From CAUZWH01 sp965224275 (GTDB taxonomy: Bacteria > Pseudomonadota > Alphaproteobacteria > SHVV01): a stretch of 64,000 nucleotides of DNA. The DNA lies in contig CBDCYR010000005.1 of the NCBI GenBank assembly GCA_965224275.1, forward strand, positions 248,001-312,000. The letters run 5' to 3'. Within the stretch, counting starts at the first letter, position 1; every line of letters starts with the position of its first letter. A program made the position numbers and the translations under genes. This document shows, piece after piece, positions 18,218-26,878 of this stretch. A model generated the notes under the pieces. The model saw only the letters and a program-made list of their open reading frames with translations. It was not told the DNA's origin and did no database searches.

Positions 18218-19297
18218 TCAACCCGCCGTCGCCGCCTCCATGAGCGGCGGCTTCGATGCCGTGGCGAGGTCGCGGGCGTCGCCAAGCGCTCCGGTTGCCT
18301 GTTCCATCAATTCGTAAATGATCTCCGCCACGGAATGTTCCTGAGTAACCATGCCGACGCTCTGGCCGGCCATCAAAGAACCGTTCTCAACATCACCATC
18401 GAGCACCGCGCGACGCAGGGCACCTGCCCAAAAGTGTTCGATTTCCAACTGCGCCTCAGTTTGGGATATCTCACCCGAGCGGTGGCGTGCGATCACATCG
18501 TGCTGCGTCGCCACAAAACGTTTGGTCGCCGCGTTCGCAAGAGCGCGCACGGGTATTACCGAAAACTCCGGGTCGACCTGGACCGAGAGCACCGCATCAC
18601 GAGCGTGGCCACGGATAAAAGCCTTCTTGAATTCAGGATGGGCGATCGATTCGGTCGCGCACACAAAGCGTGTCCCGAGTTGGCAACCGGCTGCGCCCAT
18701 CCCTAGATACATCGCGATTGCTTCGCCGCGCCCGATGCCACCGGCGACAAAGACCGGTACTTCTTTGACCTCCGGCAAAATCTCCTGGGCCAACACACCA
18801 GTTGAGACGGGCCCCGTGTGCCCGCCGGCTTCCATACCCTCGATTATCAAGGCATCAATTCCGGCACGAACGAGTTTGCGTGCGACGACGAGCGCGGGTG
18901 CGAACGCGATTGCTTTGGTGCCAAAGCCTTTGATGCGGTCGATTGACGCGCGTCCCGGCAGTCCCCCGGCCAGCACGACATGGGAGACACCGCGACGACC
19001 GCAAACGTCGATCAGAGCATCGAGCGCGGGATGCATGATGATAATGTTGACGCCAAAGGGTTTGTCGGTGCACCCGAGGGTCCGCCCGATTTCATCATCC
19101 AACTCGCTAGGCGTCATCGCACCTGATGCGATAACGCCAAACCCGCCCGAATTAGAAATCGCGGATACCAGTTTGTGCTCGGAGACCCAGGTCATAGCGC
19201 CGCCAAGAATGGCCCGATCGGTGCCGAGCAAATCGCAACCGCGGCGCCACAGCGCGTCAAGCCTGAGTTTGCCGGCGGTATTCCAGGCGGTACTCAT
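18218..19297 (-). CDS. nitronate monooxygenase family protein
   Basis: The 359-residue FMN-dependent TIM-barrel protein has the usual N-terminal GGAMTWVSEHKLVSAISNSGG, the segment EGMEAGGHTGP and VFVAGGIGRGEAIAMYLGMGA for phosphate binding of FMN. The family oxidises alkyl nitronates, although many members act in other flavin reactions such as enoyl reduction. It lies 6 bp after the lysC remnant on the same strand, so the two are probably cotranscribed. Two dyads (GAACG/CGTTC at 18130 and GTGGTTG/CAACCAC at 18155-18186) lie just past its stop and may help end the transcript. Confidence 0.85.
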   Translation of the reverse strand: MSTAWNTAGKLRLDALWRRGCDLLGTDRAILGGAMTWVSEHKLVSAISNSGGFGVIASGAMTPSELDDEIGRTLGCTDKPFGVNIIIMHPALDALIDVCGRRGVSHVVLAGGLPGRASIDRIKGFGTKAIAFAPALVVARKLVRAGIDALIIEGMEAGGHTGPVSTGVLAQEILPEVKEVPVFVAGGIGRGEAIAMYLGMGAAGCQLGTRFVCATESIAHPEFKKAFIRGHARDAVLSVQVDPEFSVIPVRALANAATKRFVATQHDVIARHRSGEISQTEAQLEIEHFWAGALRRAVLDGDVENGSLMAGQSVGMVTQEHSVAEIIYELMEQATGALGDARDLATASKPPLMEAATAG

Positions 19298-19303
19298 AGT
19301 TCT

Positions 19304-20529
19304 TTAGACCGCGTCAAGGCCGTAGGTGGAATGGAGCGCACGCAACGCAAGCTCCGCATACTCCGCTTCGATCAGCACACTCACTTTGATCTCCGAGGTC
19401 GAAATCACGAGAATATTTATGCCTTTCTCGGCCAGTGTCTCGAACATACGCGCCGCCACACCAGCGTGGCTCCGCATGCCTACCCCGATCACCGACACTT
19501 TAACGACGTTGGAATCAGTCAAAGCGTCGCCATGTCCAATGGCGCTCTTTTCCTGCTCCAAAACCGACAATGCCTTACCCCGTCCAGGTCGGCGCGGTCG
19601 AGCGTAAATGTGATATCGGTCGATCGACCATCTTCCGACGCGCTCTGAACAATCATGTCGACATTAACCGCAGCGTCCGCTAGAGGGCCGAACACCCGTG
19701 CCGCAACGCCCGGCCGGTCGGCGACGTTGAGCAGAGTGATCTTGGCTTCGTCTCGGGAGTAAGCGATACCGCTGACGACTTCCTGCTCCAAGATCTCGTC
19801 CTCGTCTACGACGAAAGTTCCATTTGTGTCGTTGAAGCTCGATCGGACCTGCAACCGGACGCGTCGCGTCATCGCCAATTCGACCGAGCGGGTCTGCAAA
19901 ACTTTGGCGCCTTGCGACGCCATCTCGAGCATCTCCTCGTAGGTGATCTTATCAAGCTTGCGCGCCTTAGCAACGATACGCGGATCAGCGGTGTAGACGC
20001 CATCCACATCGGTAAAAATATCGCAGCGGTCGGCATTCAACGCCGCCGCGAGCGCGACCGCCGTCAAGTCGGACCCGCCGCGCCCCAATGTCGTAACACG
20101 GCCGTCGGGGCCAAGTCCTTGGAACCCGGCAACAATGGCGACCTCATGATTATCGAGGCAGGCAGCCGGGCCGTCAGCCGAGAGTTCCTGGATCCGTGCG
20201 CTTGAGTGGGCACCATCGGTAAGGACTGGCATTTGCCAACCCAGCCATGACCGCGCGGAAACCCCCAGCTTTTGTAGGGCCAGGGCCAGCAATCCGATGG
20301 TTACCTGCTCACCGGACGAGAGAACAACATCATATTCGCGTGCGTCATGGACGGTTGCTATCTCGCGGGTCCAGGTGATGAGCTGGTCCGTCGTTCCGGA
20401 CATCGCCGAAACCACAACAGCGACCTGGTGACCATCATCGACAATCGACTTAATTCGATCGGCGGTGGCCTGGATGCGGTCGATGTCGGCGACGGACGTG
20501 CCACCGAATTTACAAACAATACGAGACAT
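19304..20529 (-). pseudogene. lysC: aspartate kinase, frameshifted between the two ACT domains
   Basis: Aspartate kinase phosphorylates aspartate at the entry to lysine, threonine and methionine synthesis. The first frame from ATG 20529 has the full kinase domain (IVCKFGGTSV, TLGRGGSDLTAVALAAAL, TDVDGVYTADPR) and the first ACT domain. The frame is lost near 19580, in DLDGVRH; the rest (SVLEQEKSAIGHGDAL, VIGVGMRSHAGVAARMF, VSTSEIKVSVLI-like) continues in another frame to 19304. One missing base around GGGGTAAGG accounts for it. Since the kinase is expected to be essential, a sequence error or a true truncation that keeps activity are both possible. Confidence 0.85.
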
Positions 20530-20660
20530 GAAAGAGCGATCGGGTTCAGACGCGATCAGTGCCCAACGCGGCCTTGTCGGGGAGAAGGCGCGTATACATA
20601 CTCGCACGTCTTGAGCCTGGCAAGACTGGCTCACCTGACGCGGGTCCTTCATCATGGTCC

Positions 20661-21404
20661 ATGGGGAACACACCAATCGCTACCGTTGATCCAAGCGAAA
20701 TCGCCCGCTTCGACAAACTCGCCAAGCAATGGTGGGATTCGGAGGGCCCGATGCGCGCGTTGCATCAACTGAATCCAGTTCGCCTCGCTTACATCCGCGA
20801 CCGCATCTGCGGGCATTTCAAACGCGACGCGCTGGCACCCAAACCGCTCGCAGGTTTGCGCGTGCTCGACATGGGCTGTGGTGCCGGCCTCCTGAGCGAG
20901 CCGCTGCGACGGCTCGGCGCCGATGTGGTCGGAGTCGACGCCGCAGCCGAGGTGATTGACATCGCCCGCCATCACGCCGAGATCACAGACCTCGAGATCG
21001 ACTATCGTCTGATCACGGCCGAAGAAATGGCCGACGCCGGCGAACGCTTCGATGCGATCGTCGCAATGGAGATTCTCGAACATGTCAGCGATGTCGGTGC
21101 GTTCGTGAACGCACTCGGTAGCATGGTATCGTCGCGCGGCATTCTGCTTGCCGCCACCCTCAATCGGACGCTCAAGTCCTTCACCTTGGCGATAGTCGGT
21201 GCGGAGTGGGTTATGGGTTGGCTACCGCGCGGCACCCATCAATGGGATAAATTCCTTCGACCATCCGAAGTTGCCCGCGAACTGCGGACGGCCGGATTTG
21301 AGATCGGTGATGTGACGGGAATTTCCTATGATGTCGCGACCGGCGGTTGGCATACCAGCACGGATACAGGCGTCAACTATCTACTGTTTGCAACCAAGCA
21401 TTAG
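20661..21404 (+). CDS. ubiG: bifunctional 2-polyprenyl-6-hydroxyphenol/3-demethylubiquinol O-methyltransferase
   Basis: UbiG makes both O-methylations in ubiquinone synthesis. The 247-residue protein opens with EIARFDKLAKQWWDSEGPM, a UbiG hallmark, then has LDMGCGAGLLSEPL for SAM binding, VAMEILEHV, and the C-terminal LPRGTHQWDKFLRP and GISYDVATGGW. ATG 20661 matches the family start; longer readings add an Arg-rich stretch. It is divergent from lysC, an arrangement common in alphaproteobacteria. Confidence 0.96.
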   Translation: MGNTPIATVDPSEIARFDKLAKQWWDSEGPMRALHQLNPVRLAYIRDRICGHFKRDALAPKPLAGLRVLDMGCGAGLLSEPLRRLGADVVGVDAAAEVIDIARHHAEITDLEIDYRLITAEEMADAGERFDAIVAMEILEHVSDVGAFVNALGSMVSSRGILLAATLNRTLKSFTLAIVGAEWVMGWLPRGTHQWDKFLRPSEVARELRTAGFEIGDVTGISYDVATGGWHTSTDTGVNYLLFATKH

Positions 21405-21460
21405 GGCAAACAAGAAGGGGTCGACGCAATCCAGCCCGAGACAATTTGGCGGAGGTAAGC

Positions 21461-21962
21461 CTAAGAGTTCGGACGTCGAGGCCATGGGAGCGCGCCAAAC
21501 TCGATCCCCTCGTCTTCCAGATCCTTGGTTTCCTCCGACGAAGCCTCGCCGTAAATGTTGTGTTTCTCGGTTTCGCCGTAGTGGATGCGGCGGGCTTCTT
21601 CAGCAAACTTGTCGCCAACATAGTCACAGTTCGCCTCAACGTGCTCACGCATCACAGTTCGCCTCAACGTGCTCACGCATCTTGGTAAGCATTTTCATAT
21701 AGTTCGCAGTCTGTTCCCTTGCTTCGTTGGGCACCGACGCTGACCCAGCGGCAGGTGTCGCCGGCTGCGATTCTTTCTTGGCTGCAGGACTGACCGCACC
21801 GGTCGCGATGTTGGGCGCCATCGGTGCTTTTTTTACTTTGCTTGAGCCACAAACTGGGCATTCGACGACGTGAGTCTTTACTTGTTTCTCGTACGTCGCG
21901 CTGTCGGCAAACCACCCCTCGAAGACGTGGCCGTCGTCACACTGGATGTCGAAAACTATCAT
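21461..21962 (-). pseudogene. DUF1178 family protein, broken by a 28-bp tandem duplication
   Basis: From ATG 21962 the protein has the DUF1178 (PF06676) start MIVFDIQCDDGHVFEGWF and a CPVCGS zinc-type pair, but ends after KMREHVEANCDA. The rest (VGDKFAEEARRIHYGE, then DEGIEFGALPW) is in another frame down to 21461. The cause is visible: 28 bp (21625-21652) are exactly repeated at 21653-21680, and removing one copy restores a protein of about 156 residues. Function of the family is unknown. It lies between ubiG and the nitrilase gene, as in relatives. Confidence 0.85.
21625..21680. repeat. exact 28-bp tandem duplication
   Basis: Two identical 28-bp units, 21625-21652 and 21653-21680, abut without a spacer. 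Each begins CACAGTTCGCC and ends CTCACGCAT. As 28 is not a multiple of three, the duplication shifts the frame of the DUF1178 gene. Absence of any difference between copies points to a recent event or an assembly artefact. Confidence 0.95.
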
Positions 21963-22053
21963 GCCTGTCTAACCAAACCTCGGCCGCCCACTTTCCGGCC
22001 CTAACCAGCTAAGATAGAAAGCGAAAACGAAAGTACAAACAACAAAATTTCGC

Positions 22054-22641
22054 GTGACGATGCGCGTACCCGATCATTTGCTAGCACCTGCGTCACCGTG
22101 GGTCACCCGGTTCATACGCCTGATCGAGCAACCCGGACCGGTTCTTGATCTCGCCTGCGGACGCGGCCGCCACATAAGATTGCTGCGTGCCAGTAACTTT
22201 CAGGTTGTCGCAGTCGATCGCGATGTTACGGGATTGGCCGAGTTTTCCGACGACAACGAGGTCGAAATCATCGCCGCCGACCTCGAAGCAAACCCCAAAG
22301 ACAGTGTGGCCGCCTGGCCACTGGGCAACCGTCTTTTCAAGGGCATTGTTATTACGAACTATCTGCACCGGCCACTGTTCCCATCGATCGATGCCGCATT
22401 GGCTGCGCATGGCGTTCTTATTTACGAGACCTTCGCGATCGGCAACGAACGCTACGGCAAACCGTCAAACCCCGATTTTCTGCTGCGCGATCACGAGTTA
22501 CTGGAGGTTTTTAGCCCAACCCTTAGAGTTGTTGCCTACGAACACGGCAAAATACCCGGCCCTAGGTCGCGCGTCGTCCAAAGGATTTGCGCGATTAAAG
22601 CCGACCCGGGCGCGGAAAAAGCGGCCCTGCGTATTGATTGA
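22054..22641 (+). CDS. class I SAM-dependent methyltransferase, substrate unknown
   Basis: The 195-residue protein has the nucleotide-binding motif VLDLACGRGRHIRLLR (about 30-45), an acidic VVAVDRD at the end of strand 2 and IVITNYLHRPLF in the motif IV region, typical of TehB-like small methyltransferases. The substrate cannot be read from sequence. GTG 22054 and ATG 22060 are both possible starts. It converges on the nitrilase gene, and a palindromic repeat lies between them. Confidence 0.8.
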   Translation: MTMRVPDHLLAPASPWVTRFIRLIEQPGPVLDLACGRGRHIRLLRASNFQVVAVDRDVTGLAEFSDDNEVEIIAADLEANPKDSVAAWPLGNRLFKGIVITNYLHRPLFPSIDAALAAHGVLIYETFAIGNERYGKPSNPDFLLRDHELLEVFSPTLRVVAYEHGKIPGPRSRVVQRICAIKADPGAEKAALRID

Positions 22642-22683
22642 CTTCTGGCGCCTGGTTTCGAAGCTGTGTCTCCCGGGAAGGAC

Positions 22684-22706
22684 GCTAGTGGATGGAATCC
22701 ATTAGC
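22684..22706. repeat. dispersed palindrome, copy 2 (one mismatch)
   Basis: GCTAGTGGAT (22684-22693), a GGA centre and ATCCATTAGC (22697-22706) form a dyad with one G-T mismatch. It overlaps the stop codon of the minus-strand nitrilase gene and lies 43 bp after the converging methyltransferase gene, so it could act as a shared terminator or as a protein site. Confidence 0.75.
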
Positions 22707-23577
22707 TCACCGCTCGCACCGGTAATGACACGGTGGCCGGGGCAGCATCGAATGCGCGATAGTGGGTTAGCGCGGGAACCATTGATCGTGCTTTCTCACA
22801 GGCTGCGGGATCGATTTCCGCGATAACGAAACCCGGCTCAGACCCGCCATCGGCCAACACCTTGCCCCACGGGCTTACGATCAACGAATGACCAAACGTC
22901 TTACGGTCTCCGGGATGCGTACCGCACTGGGCCGGCGCCACCACGAAGCAGCCGGTTTCGATCGCGCGAGCCCTGAGCAGGGCGTGCCAATGCGCTTCGC
23001 CGGTTACCCGGGTGAAAGCCGCCGGCACCGTTAGCAGGTGAGCGCCGTGCTGGGCCAACGACCGATAGAGATATGCGAAGCGCAGGTCGTAGCAGATCGT
23101 CAAGCCGACCGAGCCGAATTCGGTGTTGGCAATTACCGCCTGAGCACCCGGACGAAAGTTTTTCGACTCGCGATAGGACTCACCATTGGGAAGGTCGACA
23201 TCGAACATGTGGATTTTGTCGTAACGGGCAACGATTCCACCACTGCGATCGATTACAAACGAACGGTTGGCGACGCGCCCGTCGGCGTCGCCGGTTTGCA
23301 CGGTGAGCGATCCGATCAACAGCCAGATGCCGCTTCGCGCAGCAATCTCGCAAAACGCCTGTAACGCAGGGTGACCGTCTTCGGGCCTCGCATTACCACG
23401 AATTTGTTTTGACCCGAACACCATCATCGACACGTTCTCCGGAACACCGACAAAGGTCGCGCCCTCGGCTTGAGCCGATTCGATAAGGCCGCGTGCTGCG
23501 TCGATGTTTGCCGCCATGTCGTCGCCCGCGTTGACCTGTACGCAGGCGAAGCGATACCGCTCCGTCAGATCATTCAT
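22702..23577 (-). CDS. carbon-nitrogen hydrolase (nitrilase superfamily, Nit/omega-amidase-like)
   Basis: The 291-residue protein has the full Glu-Lys-Cys triad of the superfamily: Glu47 in GVPEN, Lys121 in YDKIHMFDVD, Cys162 in ICYDLRF. Spacing and the IHMFDVD and HWHALLRARAIE blocks fit the Nit1/Nit2 branch, which hydrolyses amides such as deaminated glutathione or alpha-keto acid omega-amides. That its gene overlaps grxC by 4 bp is consistent with a role in glutathione repair (inference). Confidence 0.92.
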   Translation of the reverse strand: MNDLTERYRFACVQVNAGDDMAANIDAARGLIESAQAEGATFVGVPENVSMMVFGSKQIRGNARPEDGHPALQAFCEIAARSGIWLLIGSLTVQTGDADGRVANRSFVIDRSGGIVARYDKIHMFDVDLPNGESYRESKNFRPGAQAVIANTEFGSVGLTICYDLRFAYLYRSLAQHGAHLLTVPAAFTRVTGEAHWHALLRARAIETGCFVVAPAQCGTHPGDRKTFGHSLIVSPWGKVLADGGSEPGFVIAEIDPAACEKARSMVPALTHYRAFDAAPATVSLPVRAVS

Positions 23578-23837
23578 GACGCCGCCCCCAGTAGCTGATC
23601 GAGTTTGCCGGCACGCTCGAGATCCTCAAGTTCGTCCGAGCCCCCGATGTGTCGATCGTTGATGAAAATCTGCGGCACCGTGGCGCCGCCATTTGCCCGG
23701 GCCACCATTTCCGCCCGCCGGGCAGCATCGATATCCACCGGGATTTCCTCGAACGCCGCGCCTTTTGAGCTCAACAGCTGCTTTGCCCGCGAGCAATAAG
23801 GGCAGAACAACGTGGTGTAGATCGTAACAGCCGCCAT
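23574..23837 (-). CDS. grxC: glutaredoxin 3
   Basis: An 87-residue glutaredoxin with the active site CPYC (Cys12, Cys15), the cis-proline block TVPQIFIND and GGSDELEDLE for glutathione binding. It reduces protein disulfides and glutathione adducts. GGAGG lies 7 nt before ATG 23837; a longer frame reaching into comF is not needed. The stop overlaps the start of the nitrilase gene (ATGA). Confidence 0.94.
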   Translation of the reverse strand: MAAVTIYTTLFCPYCSRAKQLLSSKGAAFEEIPVDIDAARRAEMVARANGGATVPQIFINDRHIGGSDELEDLERAGKLDQLLGAAS

Positions 23838-23925
23838 CTGCAGTCCTCCCTGTGCGTGCTCCTTGGCCGCGGTTGTGTGCGGGCGCGCTGAGTCGCCGAA
23901 CAGGCGCTTCGCCAACCGATCCAGG

Positions 23926-24672
23926 CTACGCAGCATTGCTTTGGCCTCGCACCACCCTCGCCACTGTCAAAACGTCAATTCTTTTCGCACCAGCCTGCGT
24001 CAAACGCCGTGCGCATGCTGACACCGTGGCACCGGTGGTCATGACGTCGTCGATCAGAACAAGATTGCGCCCCGATACCACATCCACACCGTGTTTGCCG
24101 AGTTCAAACGCATCCCGAACGTTGCGGTGCCGGCCTTCGCGCGTGAGTCCGGTTTGTGACCGGGTCGACCGCTTCCTCACCAGGCCGTCGGGCAGGACGC
24201 CGACCTTCCAGCGCTTGGCAAGGGCGATCGCCAACAATGCGGCCTGATTGTAACGGCGCTGGAAAAGCCGCCAGCGATGCAAGGGAACCGGGATCAAATA
24301 GTCCACGTCCTCGAACAGCTCACGTCCTGCACGCTCGAGCCAAGTTGCCAGAAGCGGCGCCACCTCGGTGCGATCGCCTCGCTTGAACGCCAGAATCAGG
24401 TGCCGCGCCGGGTCGTCATATCGCAACGCCGCTCGGGCGTGCCGGTAAACCGGAGGGTCCTGAACGCACGCCGCGCACACCGCGCCTGGGTTAGCAGCGA
24501 GTTCGAACGGGGTGCCACAGATGTCACATAAGGAACCGGCGATGAACGATAGATCAGACCAACAGCTCGCGCACAAGCCCCCGTGTTGTTCGATCGACGC
24601 CCCGCAACTCATACATTGCGGCGGCATCAATACGTCGAGTGCAAGGTCTCGCGTGGTCCGCAACGCGCGCAT
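23926..24672 (-). CDS. ComF family phosphoribosyltransferase-like protein
   Basis: ComF proteins are linked to natural DNA uptake or salvage. Two Cys pairs form a zinc-finger-like head (CMSCG with CASC, then CDICG with CAAC), followed by LIPVPLHRWRLFQRRYNQA and the PRPP loop VLIDDVMTTGATV. ATG 24672 gives the usual MRALR-type start and 248 residues; ATG 24726 would add 18. It heads the comF-grxC-nitrilase run. Confidence 0.88.
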   Translation of the reverse strand: MRALRTTRDLALDVLMPPQCMSCGASIEQHGGLCASCWSDLSFIAGSLCDICGTPFELAANPGAVCAACVQDPPVYRHARAALRYDDPARHLILAFKRGDRTEVAPLLATWLERAGRELFEDVDYLIPVPLHRWRLFQRRYNQAALLAIALAKRWKVGVLPDGLVRKRSTRSQTGLTREGRHRNVRDAFELGKHGVDVVSGRNLVLIDDVMTTGATVSACARRLTQAGAKRIDVLTVARVVRGQSNAA

Positions 24673-24820
24673 CACCAAGGCTGCGGATGTTGGGCCGTCC
24701 GCGATTTCGCCATTCGACCTCGACATCGTCAGGATTCAAAGCGCAACGGATCAACCGGTCAAGGCGATGGGGTTCGATCGTGGCAGGCGTTGCGAGCCAA
24801 AGGACGTGTCCTGGTTTTGC

Positions 24821-25624
24821 TCAATTCGCTCTCTTGGGCCGCCACGAAGCCGCTCGCTTGCGGGCAACGGCAAGCTGATCGCTTGTCAGTATCGCGGTGA
24901 TTGTATCGAGGCGATGCGTCGCAAACCTCCGCATTTGTCCTTTGCTATTGTTGGCGGCCAGCAGAAACCAGCGCAGCGCCTCAACCAGATCTTTGTCCAC
25001 GCCCTCCCCTTCCTGGTAAGCCCGCCCCAATCGATAGTAGGAAGGAACATCCGCCTGGCGTGCGGCGTCCCAGTACCATTTCAACGCCCGTTTCAAGTCG
25101 ATTGGGACGCCCAGTCCCTTCCGGTATGCCTGCCCCAACCGGTATTGGGCGCGATAGAAACCTTTGCTGGCCGCACGTCGAAACCACTTCACGGATGCAA
25201 CGTCGTCTTGCGCGACGCCAACCCCCCGCAAGTATGATTGGCCAAGATTGTATTGGGCGCGAACGTGGCCTTTCTCTGCCGCAGAGCGAAACCAACGGGT
25301 CGCGGTCACTTCGTCTTCGCCGACGCCTGTGCCGCGTCGATAGGCCAGGCCAAGATTGTACTCGGCTACCGAAAACCCTTGCCCAGCGGCCCGACGATAG
25401 AGTTTGACCGCGGTTACGGGGGCCTTTTCTACCCCGAGTCCCTTCATGTACAGAAAACCAAGGTTTGTAATCGAGCGTGGATCCCCTTGGGCGGCAGATT
25501 TACCGTACAGCTCCGCTGCTTGTTTGTAGTTACCGGCGCCCTGAGCGAGTAGCGCGCCCTCAAAATCGGCCCATGCGAAGCCAGGCCAAACAACGACAGT
25601 CGCAATGACGGCGAACCACTTCAT
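24821..25624 (-). CDS. secreted Sel1-repeat protein
   Basis: A 267-residue protein with a signal peptide (MKWFAVIATVVVWPGFAWA) followed by about six Sel1-like repeats of roughly 36 residues, each with the A-x-x-x-LG-x-x-Y-x-x-G-x-G pattern (for example AQYNLGQSYLRGVGV). Such helical solenoids mediate protein contacts, often in the periplasm. No partner is evident. ATG 25624 is chosen because it places the signal peptide at the start; a 60-bp longer frame is Arg-rich. Confidence 0.85.
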   Translation of the reverse strand: MKWFAVIATVVVWPGFAWADFEGALLAQGAGNYKQAAELYGKSAAQGDPRSITNLGFLYMKGLGVEKAPVTAVKLYRRAAGQGFSVAEYNLGLAYRRGTGVGEDEVTATRWFRSAAEKGHVRAQYNLGQSYLRGVGVAQDDVASVKWFRRAASKGFYRAQYRLGQAYRKGLGVPIDLKRALKWYWDAARQADVPSYYRLGRAYQEGEGVDKDLVEALRWFLLAANNSKGQMRRFATHRLDTITAILTSDQLAVARKRAASWRPKRAN

Positions 25625-25685
25625 TCTTCTACCCGCGCAGCGTATCCGAGATCGTCTAATGATAACGGCAGGCCTCAATGACATA

Positions 25686-25728
25686 TAGTCTGTCGTCTAA
25701 ATGCATCTAGTCTGTCGTCTAAATGCAT
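25686..25728. repeat. tandem pair of a 21-bp unit, period 22
   Basis: The 21-mer beginning TAGTCTGTCG and ending AAATGCAT occurs at 25686-25706 and again at 25708-25728 with one base between. It lies in the promoter region between the Sel1 gene and the sterol desaturase-like gene. Confidence 0.85.
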
Positions 25729-25823
25729 CGCCACTCTAGTATTCGCCGCGCCCAGACCATCGCCACCTCGTGTTCGCTTGGGTCAGCGTTGGTGTAAATT
25801 TGGGCAGCTTGCTAGCTGAATTC

Positions 25824-26807
25824 ATGGAACTAGAACTTACCGAAAGCTTGGTTGCGATCACCCGTGTTGCCGCGGCGCCTTTCGTCGCCTGGCTCGATCA
25901 TCGGTCGGTCCTGTATTGGCCGTTCCTGCTCTCAGCCCTGTTCCTCGCGGTCGTTGTCTGGATTGGTGCGAACCAACCCCAACTTCGCGCCAACGCGATC
26001 GGTGATTTCCGGAGAGCGGTGTTCGCAAAGGCCGTGTGGTGGCACCCCTCGGCCCGCGCAGACTATGTCTACTACGTCGTGAACGCGATTCTTCACGGGG
26101 CACTATTTGGCTCGCTCATTGTGTCGATGAATTGGGTGGCGGTGACAAGTGTGAAGGTTTTGACCGACCTGTTCGGTGCCGTGTCCGGAGAATCGGATAT
26201 GAGCGTCGCGAAATTGACGCTGACCGTTTTCTTTTTTCTCACCTACGACTTTGGCCGCTTTATCGCCCACTTCGCCTTGCATCATGTTCCCGCGCTTTGG
26301 ATCATCCACAAGGTTCATCATTCGGCCGAGGTTCTCACGCCTATTACCTCGATGCGGGCTCATCCCATCGAGTTGATTTGGATGGCGTCGGTTCCTGCCG
26401 TTACCGCCGGCATACCCATTGGCATAACGATCTATCTGGTCGGCAGCGATCCCGGCATTGTCCTGATCGGCGGCCTTCACGTGCTGATTTTTTTCTACAG
26501 CCTGATCGGAAACCTTCGGCATAGCCACGTTTGGCTAAGTTACGGTGTTGTTCTCAACCACATTTTTGTCAGTCCGGCGCAGCACCAGATCCATCACAGT
26601 CAACGACCCGACCAATTCGGCAAGAACGTCGGTTATGCCCTGGCGATATGGGACTGGCTGTTTGGAACGCTTTACGTTCCGAAAGGGCGCGAGACCTTTT
26701 CCTTCGGACTGGGGGACAGCTCAGAGCCGGCCTATCACAGCTTGCGTGGGATGTATCTGAAACCACTCGCCGACTATTTCCGGCTCATAATACCGCGCTC
26801 GCCCTAA
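25824..26807 (+). CDS. sterol desaturase / fatty acid hydroxylase superfamily membrane protein
   Basis: The 327-residue protein has several membrane segments and the three histidine clusters of the di-iron hydroxylase superfamily: HFALHH, HKVHHS and HQIHHS. Members hydroxylate or desaturate sterols, carotenoids or fatty acids. The substrate is not clear here. ATG 25824 or a start near 25770 are possible; neither has a strong ribosome site. Confidence 0.88.
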   Translation: MELELTESLVAITRVAAAPFVAWLDHRSVLYWPFLLSALFLAVVVWIGANQPQLRANAIGDFRRAVFAKAVWWHPSARADYVYYVVNAILHGALFGSLIVSMNWVAVTSVKVLTDLFGAVSGESDMSVAKLTLTVFFFLTYDFGRFIAHFALHHVPALWIIHKVHHSAEVLTPITSMRAHPIELIWMASVPAVTAGIPIGITIYLVGSDPGIVLIGGLHVLIFFYSLIGNLRHSHVWLSYGVVLNHIFVSPAQHQIHHSQRPDQFGKNVGYALAIWDWLFGTLYVPKGRETFSFGLGDSSEPAYHSLRGMYLKPLADYFRLIIPRSP

Positions 26808-26878
26808 TGATTGACGATCGGTAGACGCCGGCCAGGTACCCGCTTTGCCGGTCGGGCTGGCCGTGCCATAACGCAACC

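Noticed and set aside
18351..19307. 318-codon frame opposite nitronate monooxygenase
   Set aside because: Pure shadow of a well-supported gene; no motif.
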